A stretch of DNA of 64,000 nucleotides from Microtetraspora sp. NBRC 16547. GTDB lineage: Bacteria > Actinomycetota > Actinomycetes > Streptosporangiales > Streptosporangiaceae. The stretch lies in the NCBI RefSeq assembly GCF_030268965.1, contig NZ_BSSE01000001.1, positions 546,243-610,242 of the forward strand, written 5' to 3'. Position 1 is the stretch's first letter, and every line of letters starts with the position of its first letter. Below are positions 26,045 to 35,483 of the stretch, piece by piece. The translations under genes and the position numbers were made by a program. The notes beneath the pieces are model-generated. The model was given only the letters and a program-made list of their open reading frames with translations, did not search any database and had not been told where the DNA came from.

Positions 26045-26752
26045 TCAGCTGGGCAGGACGGCGGCGAGCCGCTCCTCGCGCAGGTGCTGGTACCACGTGT
26101 CGTCGAGCGGGGCGAGCGGCCCGACCGCCCAGACGAGCAGCAGGTCCGCGAGGGCGGGGTTGCGGGCCAGGGCGGGCCCGTGCAGGTAGGTGCCGACCAC
26201 CTTCCCCGCGTAGCAGCCCTCGGTGCCGTCGCCGTTGCCCGTGCCGACGATCGTCCGGGACAGCGGCCGCACGCCCGGCCCCAGCCGGGTGACGCCCATG
26301 TGGTTCTCGAAGCCGGTCAGCATGGGGACGCCCAGAGCCGGGTCCACCTCGGCGGCCAGCTCGCCGACCGCGCGGCGCTCCCCACGGCCGGAGCTGATGT
26401 CGAGCAGGCCGATGCCGGGCACCGGCTGGCCCTCCTCGCCACCGAAGACCGTGCCCATGATCTGGTAGCCCGCGCAGACCGCCAGCAGCGCCGCCCCACG
26501 GCCGATCGCGCGCTGCAGGCCGCCGTCCCTGCGCAGCCGCTCCGCGCCCAGGATCTGCGGCCGGTCCTCGCCGCCGCCGATGAGGTAGATGTCCCCTTGC
26601 TCCGGCACCGGGTCGGAGGACCGCACGTGGACCGTCTCGACCGACATGCCACGCGCGCGGGCCCGCTGCTCCAGGACCAGGACGTTGCCCTGGTCACCGT
26701 ACGTGCTGAGCAAGTCCGGATATATCCAGACAAGGCGAAGGTGAGAGGTCAT
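26045..26752 (-). CDS. gatD: Lipid II isoglutaminyl synthase, glutamine amidotransferase subunit
   Basis: This 235-aa class I glutamine amidotransferase has the nucleophile-elbow Cys in LLAVCAGYQIMG (about residue 94) and a catalytic His in GTYLHGPALARNP. With MurT it amidates the D-glutamate of lipid II to D-isoglutamine using ammonia from glutamine. It lies 33 bp downstream of murT on the same strand. CobB/CobQ-type annotation is the main alternative, but the murT neighbour settles it. Confidence 0.92.
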   Translation of the reverse strand: MTSHLRLVWIYPDLLSTYGDQGNVLVLEQRARARGMSVETVHVRSSDPVPEQGDIYLIGGGEDRPQILGAERLRRDGGLQRAIGRGAALLAVCAGYQIMGTVFGGEEGQPVPGIGLLDISSGRGERRAVGELAAEVDPALGVPMLTGFENHMGVTRLGPGVRPLSRTIVGTGNGDGTEGCYAGKVVGTYLHGPALARNPALADLLLVWAVGPLAPLDDTWYQHLREERLAAVLPS

Positions 26753-26785
26753 GCCGAGACTCCACTCGTCGGGCGGCGGCCGTGG

Positions 26786-28015
26786 TCACTCCGCACGGCC
26801 GAACTCCGTACGGATCTGCTGGAAAGCGGTGTAGTTGGCGATCACGTCGATCCGGCCGGGCGGCAGCATGGCCGCCGCCTGCCCGAACGAGTCGCAGAGC
26901 TGGAACGGCACCCCCGCCACGTACAGCCGGAGGGCGAGGTCGCGGCGGCGCTCTCCGGTGACCAGGACCGGACGCCCCATGAGAACGCGGTAGTCCACGT
27001 CCCAGAGCCAGGACGTGTCACGACCGTCGGGCCCCTGCGCGTTGACCGAAAGGATGATCGGAAGCGTGGGATCGGCGACGTCGAACGCCTCCAGCCAGCC
27101 CGCCGGGTTCTTCGCGAGCAGCAGCCGCAGCGACCGCCCGTCCCGCTCGACCGTGGTGTAGCGCCCGGCGACCGAGGTCACCTCGCGCAGCCCCAGGATC
27201 GCGTGGCCGGGTTCGAGACCGAACGCCGCCACGGTGGCGAGGGCGATCGCGCCGTTCGCCCGGTTGGCCTGGCCGGGAAGCTGCAGGTCCAGCCGCCAGC
27301 GCTGGCCACGCGGGTCGATCACGTCTTCACCGTCGAGCACCCAGGACGGCGTGGGACGGCGGAACGCGCACTCCCGGCAGGCCCAGTCGGCGCCCTTGCG
27401 GTCCAGCGGGCCACCGCACTCGGGGCAGCACCAGGAGTCCTCGCGCCAGCGCTGGCCCGCGGCCACCCAGCTGACTCTGGCGGCGCCGGACGCGGCCCAG
27501 GCGACCAGCGGGTCGTCGCAGTTGGCGATCACGAGCGTCGGCTGCGAGGCGAGGGCGCGGCGCCACTTCTGGGCCAGCAGCCAGATCTCGCCCGCGCGGT
27601 CCATCTGGTCACGGCTGAGGTTCATGAGGCAGACGACCCCGGCCTGAGTGGTGTCCAGCACCTCGGGGAGGTATTTCTCGTCGACCTCCAGCACGGCGTA
27701 CGGAGCCTCCTTCGCCGAGGAGAGCGCCGAGACGTGACCGGCGGGCATGTTCGCGCCGAACGCGTTGGTGGCCACCTCGCCCAGTTGCCGCAACGCCGAG
27801 GCGATCAGGCGCGTGGTCGTGGTCTTGCCGTTGGTGGCGCTCACCAGGGCGAGCCTGCGGTCCGCCGCGAGCTGGCGAAGCAGATCCGGCTCCAACATCA
27901 GCCCGACCCGGCCGCCGATCACCGAGCCGTCACCGCGCCCGGTGGCCCGGGACAGGGTCGCGGCCGTGCGGCCCAGGGCACTGGCGAGCTGCGCCCGCAA
28001 CGGAAGTTGACTCAT
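26786..28015 (-). CDS. murT: Lipid II isoglutaminyl synthase, Mur ligase subunit
   Basis: This 409-aa Mur ligase-like protein has the ATP loop LVSATNGKTTTTRLIASAL (about residues 57-75) and a MurT-specific Cys4 zinc ribbon, CPECGG...WACRECAF (about 195-215), inserted in the central domain, followed by the C-terminal DUF1727 domain (IILSVNAQGPDGRDTSWLWDVDY). It activates lipid II glutamate with ATP for amidation by GatD. It heads the murT-gatD operon. Confidence 0.93.
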   Translation of the reverse strand: MSQLPLRAQLASALGRTAATLSRATGRGDGSVIGGRVGLMLEPDLLRQLAADRRLALVSATNGKTTTTRLIASALRQLGEVATNAFGANMPAGHVSALSSAKEAPYAVLEVDEKYLPEVLDTTQAGVVCLMNLSRDQMDRAGEIWLLAQKWRRALASQPTLVIANCDDPLVAWAASGAARVSWVAAGQRWREDSWCCPECGGPLDRKGADWACRECAFRRPTPSWVLDGEDVIDPRGQRWRLDLQLPGQANRANGAIALATVAAFGLEPGHAILGLREVTSVAGRYTTVERDGRSLRLLLAKNPAGWLEAFDVADPTLPIILSVNAQGPDGRDTSWLWDVDYRVLMGRPVLVTGERRRDLALRLYVAGVPFQLCDSFGQAAAMLPPGRIDVIANYTAFQQIRTEFGRAE

Positions 28016-28129
28016 GCGCTCCTCCTCATCTCGCTCACCATAATGCGCCGTTCGATCCTATTCGGCTTCGTGGAGGCCACCGCCGCACTGCCACATCGTT
28101 GGGGGCGCACCCGAAAACGCTCCGGTTGT

Positions 28130-28164
28130 TGACGCGCTCCCCAGCCTGACGGCCGGGGATTCAG
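28130..28164. repeat. IS200/IS605-end-like hairpin remnant
   Basis: TTGACGCGCTCCCCAGCC, then TGAC, then GGCCGGGGATTC gives a hairpin CCCCAGCC/GGCCGGGG with one mismatch. The order TTGACG, CTCCCC, hairpin, GGGGATTC matches the element at 18381. No transposase is nearby. It sits between murT and the HerA-like gene and may simply act as a terminator now. Confidence 0.4.
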
Positions 28165-28183
28165 CCCGTGCGCGCCGCCTCGG

Positions 28184-31100
28184 CTAGCCGGTGAACGAGA
28201 GCTCCGCCGGGGCGTCGCCGTCGAAGGGGAGGACGAACCGGCGGGGCCAGGAGAGCACGGTCTCCAGCCAGCCCGCTCCCATGGTCTGGGCGACGTACCG
28301 GAGGCGCTCGCGCGGCTCCACCGCGATGGCGACCGTCGTGATGTCCCGCTGGATGCCCTCGTGCTCGTCATCGCCCAGGATGACCCGCCAGGCGAGCGCG
28401 CGGTTGCGGTCCACCTCCATGGACAGCGGGTGGTGGCGCAGCGCCTTGGCCCGGTGGCCGAGCAACTCCGTCCGCGCCCCGACGACCGCCGAACCCGCAG
28501 CCGCCGAACTCGCAGCCACCGAACCCGCGGCCGCAGAGCAGGCGGTCGCGGTGCCGGCAGCCCCGGTGCCGTCCGGGCCCCGCGCGTCCTGGTCGGCGTG
28601 CCCGCCGCAGGAGCCGTTGACCCCCTGGTGCGGGTACGGCCGGCCGGAGGGGTCGATGCCGAACAGCGCGTACTCCATGGCCGGGGCCGGGCTGCGCAGG
28701 TCCGGCGCCGGATGCCCGAAGGGGAACAGCCGCTCGACCTCGTGCAGCCAGCGCACCTGGGGGATCACCCAGGCGGTTCCCGGGCGTTCGCCCGCCTGGG
28801 CCGGGGCCGGCCTTCCCGAGGGCTGCGAAGGGGCCGACGGCTCCCGGAGCCGCGTGCCGCCCTCTCCCTCGGCTGTCCCCGCCTCGCCGACCGGCTCGTG
28901 AACCGCCCGGCCGGTCGGCCCGTCACCCTCCCGCTCGCTCGCCCGGTCACCTTCCTGGGCGCTCGCCTGGTCACCTTCCGGAGCGCTCGACCGGTCACCT
29001 TCCGGAGCGCTCGACCGGTCGCGTGCGTGGTCGTCGCTTCCGCCTACCGGCTTCCGGGCCTCGGCGTCCGCCACTCCGGAACCGGGTCGGTCCGCGGGCT
29101 CCTCGAACGGCTCGCCGCAGGGCCCCTCTGCCAGTTCGCATGCGATCGCCTGCCCGGCCCGGCCGTTCGCCCCCTCGGCGGCGACCGGCCCGGCCGCGTT
29201 CACCGATCCAGCGGCGGTCGCCGTCGCTGCTATCACCACGGAGCCGACCAACTCGACTTCGCTCGGCTCGGACCCGATCCGCCCCGAGCCGTGTCCCGAG
29301 GTGCGCACGGCCGGGCAGGGAGATACCGGGCCGGCGAAACCGTGGGACGCGGCGGCGGCCGAGTCGAGCAGCGCCGCCGCGACCTCGGCCGCCTTCTCCG
29401 TGAGGAGTGCAGGGTCGAACCAGGTCCGCAGGGACCAGGCGCGGCGGGCGACGCAGCGCTCCACCAGCGTGGCGAGGAGGCATTCGCGACGCTTGGGAGG
29501 CAGCTCGGCCCAGATGTCGGCCAGTATGCGCGGCACGCCCGGCAGCGACCGGTTGGCCACGAACGCCAGGACGACGGTGTCGGTCCAGATCCGCAGCCAG
29601 GCCCATTCCGGCGCGTCCGCGAGCAGATCCGCCTCGCGGAGCTCGAACAACGTGCATGCCTTGCCCGTACGGCACTCGCGCCCGCAGGCGGCGGAGCGGC
29701 GGCCGCAGATGGGCGGGATGGGGCCGAGCATGGCGCGCTCACGACCTTCGCCCAGCGGGACCTGGACGCGCAGCGGGCGGTCCATGCCGTCGGCGAACAC
29801 CGCGGCGTATCCCGGCTGCAGCGAGACGACCTGGCGCGACTGGTCCTCGCTGAGGTTCATCGCGGCGCCGACGAGCTGCCTGTCGTCTTCGGCCGGCAGC
29901 CGATGCACGACCTTCAAAGCCGTATTTTTCACGACATCGGAGACCAGCTTGGTCGGGATCTGCTCGGCCACGACGATGCCCTCGCCGTACGCCCGGATTT
30001 CGGCGAGCATGCCGGCCAGCAGCTCGACGGCGTGCGTGGAGGCGCGCTGGGAGCCGCGGTCGCGGAGCAGCCGGTGCGCCTCCTCGATCACGATGACGTG
30101 CCGGAGCCCGCCGGTGCCCTCCTCGTGGGACAGCTCCTGGCGGGCCCGCATCCGCAGGTGCTCGACGATGCGGATGATCAGCGTGCCCATCAGGAACGCC
30201 TTGTCCTCGTCGTTGGCCACGTCCTCGATCGCGAGCACGACGTTCCGCTGGAGCAGCCCCCCGATGTCCGCCGGGTGGCCACCCTCGAAGAACCGGCCCG
30301 CGCTGCCGACCCGGAGACTCCGCAGCCGCAGGCTGATGAAGCCCTCGACATCGGCTTGGACCTCGTTGCCATACCCGATCTCCTGGATCACTTCCAGAGC
30401 ATGCTGCTGGAGCTGCTCCAGAGTCGGGACGGTCGGCTGAACCGCGGCGCCGGGAATGCCGCCGCCGGTGACCACGTCCCAGCCGTTGGCCTCGTAGACC
30501 CGCTGCAGGGCGAGGGACATGATCTGCGGGAACGGCTCCTCGGCGTCGAACGCCGCCATGAAAAGGGCGCGCACCATGTCGATGTGCGCCTGTACGGGAT
30601 AGCCGGGCTCGGGCGCGAGCGGGTTCACGCTGAACGGCACGTTGTCCGGCGCCGAAGGGTTGATGACCGTGAGCGGGGCCAGGTGCTCGACCCGGCCGGC
30701 CATCGCGGCGTACTCGGATTTGGCCGGTTCGATGGCCAGCCACGGGATGCCGGCCTTGGTGAGCTCTTCCAGGAGGTGCCGCACCGTCTGGGACTTCCCC
30801 GATCCGGTGGCCCCGGTGATGAAGGCGTGCCGGTTGAGCGTCGCGAGGGGCACCCGGAACGTCCCGACCGCGCGGTCCTGCCCGTCCACGATCGCGCCGA
30901 GATCGATGGTCTCGCCGCTGGTGGTGTCCACCTCGCTGGTCACGTCGAAGAACCCCGCGTCGAGCACGCGTACGCCGGGGACCTCCCGGCGCGGCAGCCC
31001 CGCGAGCGCCGCCAGCGCCCCCGCCGTGGCCGCGAACGGCGCGGCCGCCCCGTCCGCCGGATCCTGCAGGGTGACGTGGAGCGCCTCGGCGAAGCCGTAC

Positions 31101-31921
31101 ACGGACTCGGGCGAGAAACCCTGGGAAGGGCCGGAGCGGACCGGCTCGGCCAAGAGGGGCCCGGACATGGCGCTGCGCAGCCGGTACGGATGGTGGCTCA
31201 TCTCGACCGACCCCACCAGGACGGGGGCGATCTGCCGCAGCTCGTCCGGTCCGGCGGCGCCCGCGAGGACCCTGACGTTCCACAGCCCCGCCTCGCGGAA
31301 GGCGTCGAGCTCCTGCATCCTGCGCTCGGCCCGCTCCGCGTCGAACCGTGACCGTTCCGAGGCGTCGCCGTACTGGCGCAGCACGTTGAGCTGGGTCCGC
31401 AGGTGGGCGACCTCGGCGTCGAGCAGGTCGGTGGGCTCGGCGACCACCAGCCAGCCGAACGGCCGGGACATCAGCGTCACCAACGTGGACTCGAACAACG
31501 TCGGCTGCTTCGGCTCGTCCGGCTCGGACTGCCTGCGGTCGTTGAGCGGCGGCGCCTGGCGGCCGGGACAGGGCGTCCAGACCAGGTCGGCGAGGTCGGC
31601 GAGCCACTCGTCCCCGATCTCGACGCCGCGGGCACCGCCGGGGAACAGCAGCGGCTGCGGCCCGGTCGGCGTGACGTCGATCGAGGTGACGGCCCGCTTC
31701 GGCGGGCGGGGCGGCGTGAGCGGACCGGCGTTGGTGATCAGTTCGAGCGGCGCGCCCGCCCCTCGCGACAGCCAGCCGATCACGAACGGCCGGTTGCGCT
31801 GCGCGGCGGACAGCACGGCCGGAAGCACCGTGACGAAGTCCCACTCCGCCGACGAGCTCCGTGAGGGCGCGGCGATGGCCTGGATCCGGTACCAGGGCCC
31901 GCTCAGGGGGAACGGATGCAT
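28184..31921 (-). CDS. Large HerA/DUF87-type ATPase with Cys-rich motif and long C-terminal extension
   Basis: This 1245-aa protein has an N-terminal domain of about 360 residues (VLPAVLSAAQRNRPFVIGWLSR...), then a HerA/FtsK-like RecA ATPase. Walker A ITGATGSGKS is near residue 370, Walker B HVIVIEEAHRLL near 610, and the arginine-finger-type region VVKNTALKVVHRLPAEDDRQL follows. A Cys motif CGRRSAACGRECRTGKAC (C-x6-C-x3-C-x5-C, about 737-754) probably binds metal. A low-complexity linker (about 860-1120) contains an 8-residue SSAPEGDR repeat and leads to a conserved C-terminal block. ATG 31921 has GAGGGG upstream; the open frame continues 164 codons further but is antisense-like. It probably pumps DNA or protein. 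The partner genes at 31999-37824 suggest a membrane complex. Confidence 0.78.
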   Translation of the reverse strand: MHPFPLSGPWYRIQAIAAPSRSSSAEWDFVTVLPAVLSAAQRNRPFVIGWLSRGAGAPLELITNAGPLTPPRPPKRAVTSIDVTPTGPQPLLFPGGARGVEIGDEWLADLADLVWTPCPGRQAPPLNDRRQSEPDEPKQPTLFESTLVTLMSRPFGWLVVAEPTDLLDAEVAHLRTQLNVLRQYGDASERSRFDAERAERRMQELDAFREAGLWNVRVLAGAAGPDELRQIAPVLVGSVEMSHHPYRLRSAMSGPLLAEPVRSGPSQGFSPESVYGFAEALHVTLQDPADGAAAPFAATAGALAALAGLPRREVPGVRVLDAGFFDVTSEVDTTSGETIDLGAIVDGQDRAVGTFRVPLATLNRHAFITGATGSGKSQTVRHLLEELTKAGIPWLAIEPAKSEYAAMAGRVEHLAPLTVINPSAPDNVPFSVNPLAPEPGYPVQAHIDMVRALFMAAFDAEEPFPQIMSLALQRVYEANGWDVVTGGGIPGAAVQPTVPTLEQLQQHALEVIQEIGYGNEVQADVEGFISLRLRSLRVGSAGRFFEGGHPADIGGLLQRNVVLAIEDVANDEDKAFLMGTLIIRIVEHLRMRARQELSHEEGTGGLRHVIVIEEAHRLLRDRGSQRASTHAVELLAGMLAEIRAYGEGIVVAEQIPTKLVSDVVKNTALKVVHRLPAEDDRQLVGAAMNLSEDQSRQVVSLQPGYAAVFADGMDRPLRVQVPLGEGRERAMLGPIPPICGRRSAACGRECRTGKACTLFELREADLLADAPEWAWLRIWTDTVVLAFVANRSLPGVPRILADIWAELPPKRRECLLATLVERCVARRAWSLRTWFDPALLTEKAAEVAAALLDSAAAASHGFAGPVSPCPAVRTSGHGSGRIGSEPSEVELVGSVVIAATATAAGSVNAAGPVAAEGANGRAGQAIACELAEGPCGEPFEEPADRPGSGVADAEARKPVGGSDDHARDRSSAPEGDRSSAPEGDQASAQEGDRASEREGDGPTGRAVHEPVGEAGTAEGEGGTRLREPSAPSQPSGRPAPAQAGERPGTAWVIPQVRWLHEVERLFPFGHPAPDLRSPAPAMEYALFGIDPSGRPYPHQGVNGSCGGHADQDARGPDGTGAAGTATACSAAAGSVAASSAAAGSAVVGARTELLGHRAKALRHHPLSMEVDRNRALAWRVILGDDEHEGIQRDITTVAIAVEPRERLRYVAQTMGAGWLETVLSWPRRFVLPFDGDAPAELSFTG

Positions 31922-31998
31922 GAGACCCCTCAGTTGACGGTTATCAGGGGAGAGACTCTTTCGTCGATCACCTTCACACATCCATATTGGCGATCCCC

Positions 31999-34008
31999 TT
32001 ACCGTGTCTTGCGCCAGTCGAGACGGGGCGGTGGCGGTCCGAGGTTCGGTGGCGGGGCGTCCTCGGGCCCAGATTCGGGCCCAGACTGGGACCCGGCCGC
32101 GGCCGCGGGCTCGGACGCGGGCTCGGACGCGGGCTCGGATCCGGCGGCGGGCCGCTGTCCGGCCTGTTCGGGAGCGGCGAGCGCGGCCCTCCGCACCTCC
32201 TCGAAGTCGCCCAGCGTCGTCTTCGGGAACGTGAGGATCGCCGGGTTGGCGTCGGCGAGGCGGACCTGCCGCCCATCCGCGGTCGCGTGCGTGACGATGA
32301 CCGAGGTCGTCGGGAGCTGCTGGAGCTGGTACGGCTCGACCAGGAACTCGCGGGAACGCTGCAGGACGCCCTCGGCCATGTTCGTCGTGGCGTTCGTCGC
32401 GCTGCGTCCCCACTGGGTGGACTCGGTGATGTCCTCCTTGAGGTCTCCCTCGCTCTTCTCCTCCGGGTCGCTGCGGCCTTCGCCCACGGTCGAGGTGTAG
32501 AAGCCGCCGGCGCCGCTGACCGCCGAGCTGAACGTCTCGGTGAGCTGGGCCAACTCCAGCCGGTGCTCGGTGCCGACGTGCTCGCTGGCCACCCGGGCGT
32601 CCTCGGCGTTCCCCAGCCGCATGAACGCGACGGCGGCGTGGCCCCGGCCCAGCCGTTCCCTGACCGTGGGGGTGAGGCTGCGGTAGGTCAGGACGAGACC
32701 GGTCTGGGAGGTCTCGCAGGCATCCATGAGCCGGTCGAGCACGTCCCCGCGCAGCTTGTCCGCCCCCGCGACGATGATCGTGTGATACCAGGGCCGCGCC
32801 GATGCCGGCGACTGCCGCAGGATGTGCGTCAGCGCGGTCGCGACGTAGGTGCCGAGGACCCGGTTGCCGAACACGCCGGCCTGCCGGTCCATGCTGACCA
32901 CCCGCAGCCGCGCCGGTGGGAGCCGTACGGCCTCGGAGCCGAGGGTCTCCAGCTTGCGCAACTGGGACTCCAGCGCCCAGGCGCGCTCGATGACGACGCG
33001 GTCGGCGACGCCCCGGCCGAACAGCGTGCCGATGCGTTCGAGCTGGGTGGCGGTGAGCAGGCCGTACCGCATGTCGTCACGCGGGTCGCCCACCTGGGCG
33101 AGGGCCCTGAGCGCGGCGGTGACCTGGTTGATCGTCGCGTTCTCGCCGAGGACCTCCAGGACGCGCTCCAGGATCGCGTTGTCGAACCCGACGTCCCTGC
33201 TGGTCTCCTCGCTGACGCTGACCACGTGGGCGAGCACGTCGGCGAACGCCTCGGGTGGGAGCGTCGCCCCCAGATCGAGCCGGGGCAGATCGACCGGCAG
33301 CACCCAGACGAGCGGGTCGTCGCCACCTCTCCTGGCCAACGCGATGAGGTCCTTGGCGATCGCGCCCTCGGACAGGTCGAGCACGGTCAGGTGGCCGCCG
33401 CTGTACAGCCGGGTCGCGCCGATCAGCGTGACCAGGGCGGACCAGCCGGGGAGCGTGCCCCCGGCGACGTCCACACGGTCGATCTCGTCGGGGACGGCGA
33501 CGGCGTACCAGGTGAGCTGCTTGTCGAAGGTGCTCTTCTTCTCGGCCCACTCCCGGTATCTCGCGGCGTGCTCCTCCTGGGCGGCGACGACCTCGCGCTC
33601 CCGGCGCTCCCGCTCGCGCCGTGCCCGCGCGTGGCGCTCCTCCACCCGGAAACTGACGGCCCGGTTCCCCTGCCGGATCGCGTACGTGCAGATGCCCGCG
33701 ACGCCGCCCGTCGCGACCAGGCCGATGAGAACGAACGACCAGTCCATCAGCCCGCTCAGGCCGAGGACGAGGATCCCGGCGGCCAGTACGGCCATGAACA
33801 TCCGGAAGATCCGGACGGGGCGGTTGAGCAGATGCTCCTGAAGCCGCTCCCTGACGACCCAGTCGGGGTCGATCTCGGGCTCCGCGAGGTCCTCGCGCGC
33901 GGGGCGCTTCGGGGGCGGTCCCGGGTCCGGATGCAGCAGGGCGTACTGCCAGCCCAGGTAGATCCGATCCGCCTGAAGCTGGGCATGCTCGGGGTGCAGG
34001 TCGCCCAC
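31999..34008 (-). CDS. Two-TM, VirD4/TraG-like protein without visible P-loop
   Basis: This 669-aa protein has two TM helices (about residues 68-86 and 90-111), a charged coiled coil (121-156), and then a RecA-like domain. The C-terminal block TGLVLTYRSLTPTVRERLGRGHAAVAFMRLGNAEDARVAS EHVGTEHRLELAQLTETF resembles the C-terminal half of conjugative coupling proteins, but no Walker A is seen. The equivalent strand reads YSGGHLTVLDLSEGAIAKDL, so it may be a pseudo-ATPase scaffold. A Pro/Ser/Glu tail ends the protein (about 615-669). GTG 34008 follows GGAGGG. It lies 77 bp upstream of the HerA-like gene on the same strand. Confidence 0.65.
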   Translation of the reverse strand: MGDLHPEHAQLQADRIYLGWQYALLHPDPGPPPKRPAREDLAEPEIDPDWVVRERLQEHLLNRPVRIFRMFMAVLAAGILVLGLSGLMDWSFVLIGLVATGGVAGICTYAIRQGNRAVSFRVEERHARARRERERREREVVAAQEEHAARYREWAEKKSTFDKQLTWYAVAVPDEIDRVDVAGGTLPGWSALVTLIGATRLYSGGHLTVLDLSEGAIAKDLIALARRGGDDPLVWVLPVDLPRLDLGATLPPEAFADVLAHVVSVSEETSRDVGFDNAILERVLEVLGENATINQVTAALRALAQVGDPRDDMRYGLLTATQLERIGTLFGRGVADRVVIERAWALESQLRKLETLGSEAVRLPPARLRVVSMDRQAGVFGNRVLGTYVATALTHILRQSPASARPWYHTIIVAGADKLRGDVLDRLMDACETSQTGLVLTYRSLTPTVRERLGRGHAAVAFMRLGNAEDARVASEHVGTEHRLELAQLTETFSSAVSGAGGFYTSTVGEGRSDPEEKSEGDLKEDITESTQWGRSATNATTNMAEGVLQRSREFLVEPYQLQQLPTTSVIVTHATADGRQVRLADANPAILTFPKTTLGDFEEVRRAALAAPEQAGQRPAAGSEPASEPASEPAAAAGSQSGPESGPEDAPPPNLGPPPPRLDWRKTR

Positions 34009-34141
34009 AGACCCTCCATGTCCGCCTGGATCACAGCGTAGGAGCTGGAAAGCCGATCAGGGTGGCGTTCTCGCCATTCGGACATATTTGCGGCCTTGGC
34101 CGCCGGGACGAATGCGGCCAATGGTGCAAGTGTGGTCGTAC

Positions 34142-34147
34142 TAGCAT
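34142..34147 (+). promoter_or_regulatory. -10 element of a probable leaderless promoter
   Basis: TAGCAT lies 8 nt before the ATG at 34156, with no Shine-Dalgarno between. This places the transcription start at or beside the start codon, so the first gene of the + strand operon is probably read from a leaderless mRNA. Confidence 0.5.
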
Positions 34148-34155
34148 CCATTGCC

Positions 34156-34812
34156 ATGACGTCCTCCCCCCGTGGCGCACGCCGCCGACGCCCGGTACTC
34201 GTCCCGGTCGCCCTCGCGGTGATCACGGCAGGAATCGGCGTCACGGCGGCCTTCGGCGGTCTGAAGGAGGCGCCCGACGAGCCCCCGCCGAAGGCGCGGC
34301 CAGGTGAGGTCGTCGACCAGGGCGAGTTCCGCACCCAGTTCATCAAGGCCGTCGACACCGTCGAGCGGAGCGAGTTCGGCCAGACGAAGCGCTACCTGAA
34401 CCTCGTGCTCAAGGTCACCAACACGGGAGACAGGACCGCCAACGTCGGCATGGCGCACCAAGCCGGACAGAAGTGGTCCCCTTTCGCGGGCTTCGCGGGC
34501 GCGCTGGTCCGCATGACCCCCGAGATCAAGCAGAAGTACGGCCCCGAGGCCTATGTCCTCAGCTACGGCGTCAAGAGCGCGCAACTGCACCCCGGGATCA
34601 CCACGACGGTGGTCGTGCAGTACGAGCTCGAACCCTCGGCCGCCGCTCCCACCTCGGTGACCCTCGATGTGGGGCGCTTCGTCCACGAGAAGGTCGGCGG
34701 CCTGCTTGATCAGTCGCGGGCCTGGCAAATCGAAATGGAGGAGGACGCGGATCCCGCCGTCCCCGTGGTGGCCACCCAGGTCACTCTCCCCGTACGGCAG
34801 GAGGAGGCGTGA
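34156..34812 (+). CDS. Single-TM extracytoplasmic protein of the HerA-linked cluster (1)
   Basis: This 218-aa protein has a basic N-terminus (SSPRGARRRR), one signal-anchor helix (VLVPVALAVITAGIGVTAAF) and an extracytoplasmic beta-sandwich-like domain: KRYLNLVLKVTNTGDRTANVGM resembles DUF4352-type domains that bear conserved 'V(T)NTG' strands. The stop overlaps the next start (GTGATG). It is first in a four-gene coupled operon, divergent from the VirD4-like gene. The function is unknown; it is probably an envelope component of the same assembly. Confidence 0.7.
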   Translation: MTSSPRGARRRRPVLVPVALAVITAGIGVTAAFGGLKEAPDEPPPKARPGEVVDQGEFRTQFIKAVDTVERSEFGQTKRYLNLVLKVTNTGDRTANVGMAHQAGQKWSPFAGFAGALVRMTPEIKQKYGPEAYVLSYGVKSAQLHPGITTTVVVQYELEPSAAAPTSVTLDVGRFVHEKVGGLLDQSRAWQIEMEEDADPAVPVVATQVTLPVRQEEA

Positions 34813-35483
34813 TGGTGGCGACGTCTTCCGAAACCGGCACCCGCCGGCGGTCCACGGGCAAGACCAGGACCGGGGCCAGGGTGATCTCGCGTGTCGTCGG
34901 GATCGTGGTCGGCCTCGCGTTGGCGGCGGCCGCGGTCTACGCCCAGACCTTCACCCTGTCGTACGAGCAGCGCAGCTCGCCCCTCACCGTCAAGGGGTCC
35001 GCGGGCGAGCTGGTGGAGACGAACCGCTTCAGCGTGAAGGTCACATCCGTGACGGCCGCGCACGCGGTGGACACCAAGGACACCCGCGGGGAGGTCGTCA
35101 AGGTCGAGACGAGCAACCTGTTCCTCGTGGTGAACGTCACCGCCACGACGCCGAAGGAGCCGATGCAGCTGGGGACGCTCCAGCCGCCCGTCCTCCTGAC
35201 CGCGGACGGCCGGCGCTACAAGCCCACGGACAAGGTCGACGACAGCCTCACCATATTCAACAAGATCATCCAACCGGGGCTCTGGTCGAGCGGCGTGCTG
35301 GTCTTCGAGGTGCCGGAGGAGGCGCTGCCCGGGGCCGGCCTCGTCGTGAGCCCACCGCAGGGGGTCATCGTCGTCGACACGTTCGCGCCCGAGGCGGAGA
35401 TCGACCTCGGCCTCTCCGGCGACGCCCTGACCCGCCTGACCTCACATGCGGAGGAGTTGCACTCCTTGGTGAACAAGACCTGA
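34809..35483 (+). CDS. Single-TM extracytoplasmic protein of the HerA-linked cluster (2)
   Basis: This 224-aa protein has the N-terminal TM helix ISRVVGIVVGLALAAAAVYA and an extracytoplasmic domain with TNRFSVKVTSVTAAHAVDT, SNLFLVVNVTATTPKEP and a C-terminal SPPQGVIVVDTFAPEAEIDLGL. This organisation is similar to the preceding protein and to DUF4352-like domains. It overlaps both neighbours by 1-4 bp, so the expression ratio is probably fixed by translational coupling. The function is unknown. Confidence 0.7.
   Translation: MMVATSSETGTRRRSTGKTRTGARVISRVVGIVVGLALAAAAVYAQTFTLSYEQRSSPLTVKGSAGELVETNRFSVKVTSVTAAHAVDTKDTRGEVVKVETSNLFLVVNVTATTPKEPMQLGTLQPPVLLTADGRRYKPTDKVDDSLTIFNKIIQPGLWSSGVLVFEVPEEALPGAGLVVSPPQGVIVVDTFAPEAEIDLGLSGDALTRLTSHAEELHSLVNKT

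Noticed and set aside
26036..28132. 698-codon + strand open frame opposite gatD and murT
   Set aside because: Third-position GC shadow; the - strand reading gives complete GatD and MurT with active-site motifs.
28361..31351. 996-codon + strand open frame opposite the HerA-like gene
   Set aside because: Low-complexity antisense reading; the Walker motifs are on the - strand.
31922..32413. N-terminal 164-codon extension of the HerA-like frame
   Set aside because: Overlaps the 3' end of the VirD4-like gene in another frame, and is Arg-rich and unconserved in character; ATG 31921 has a good ribosome site.
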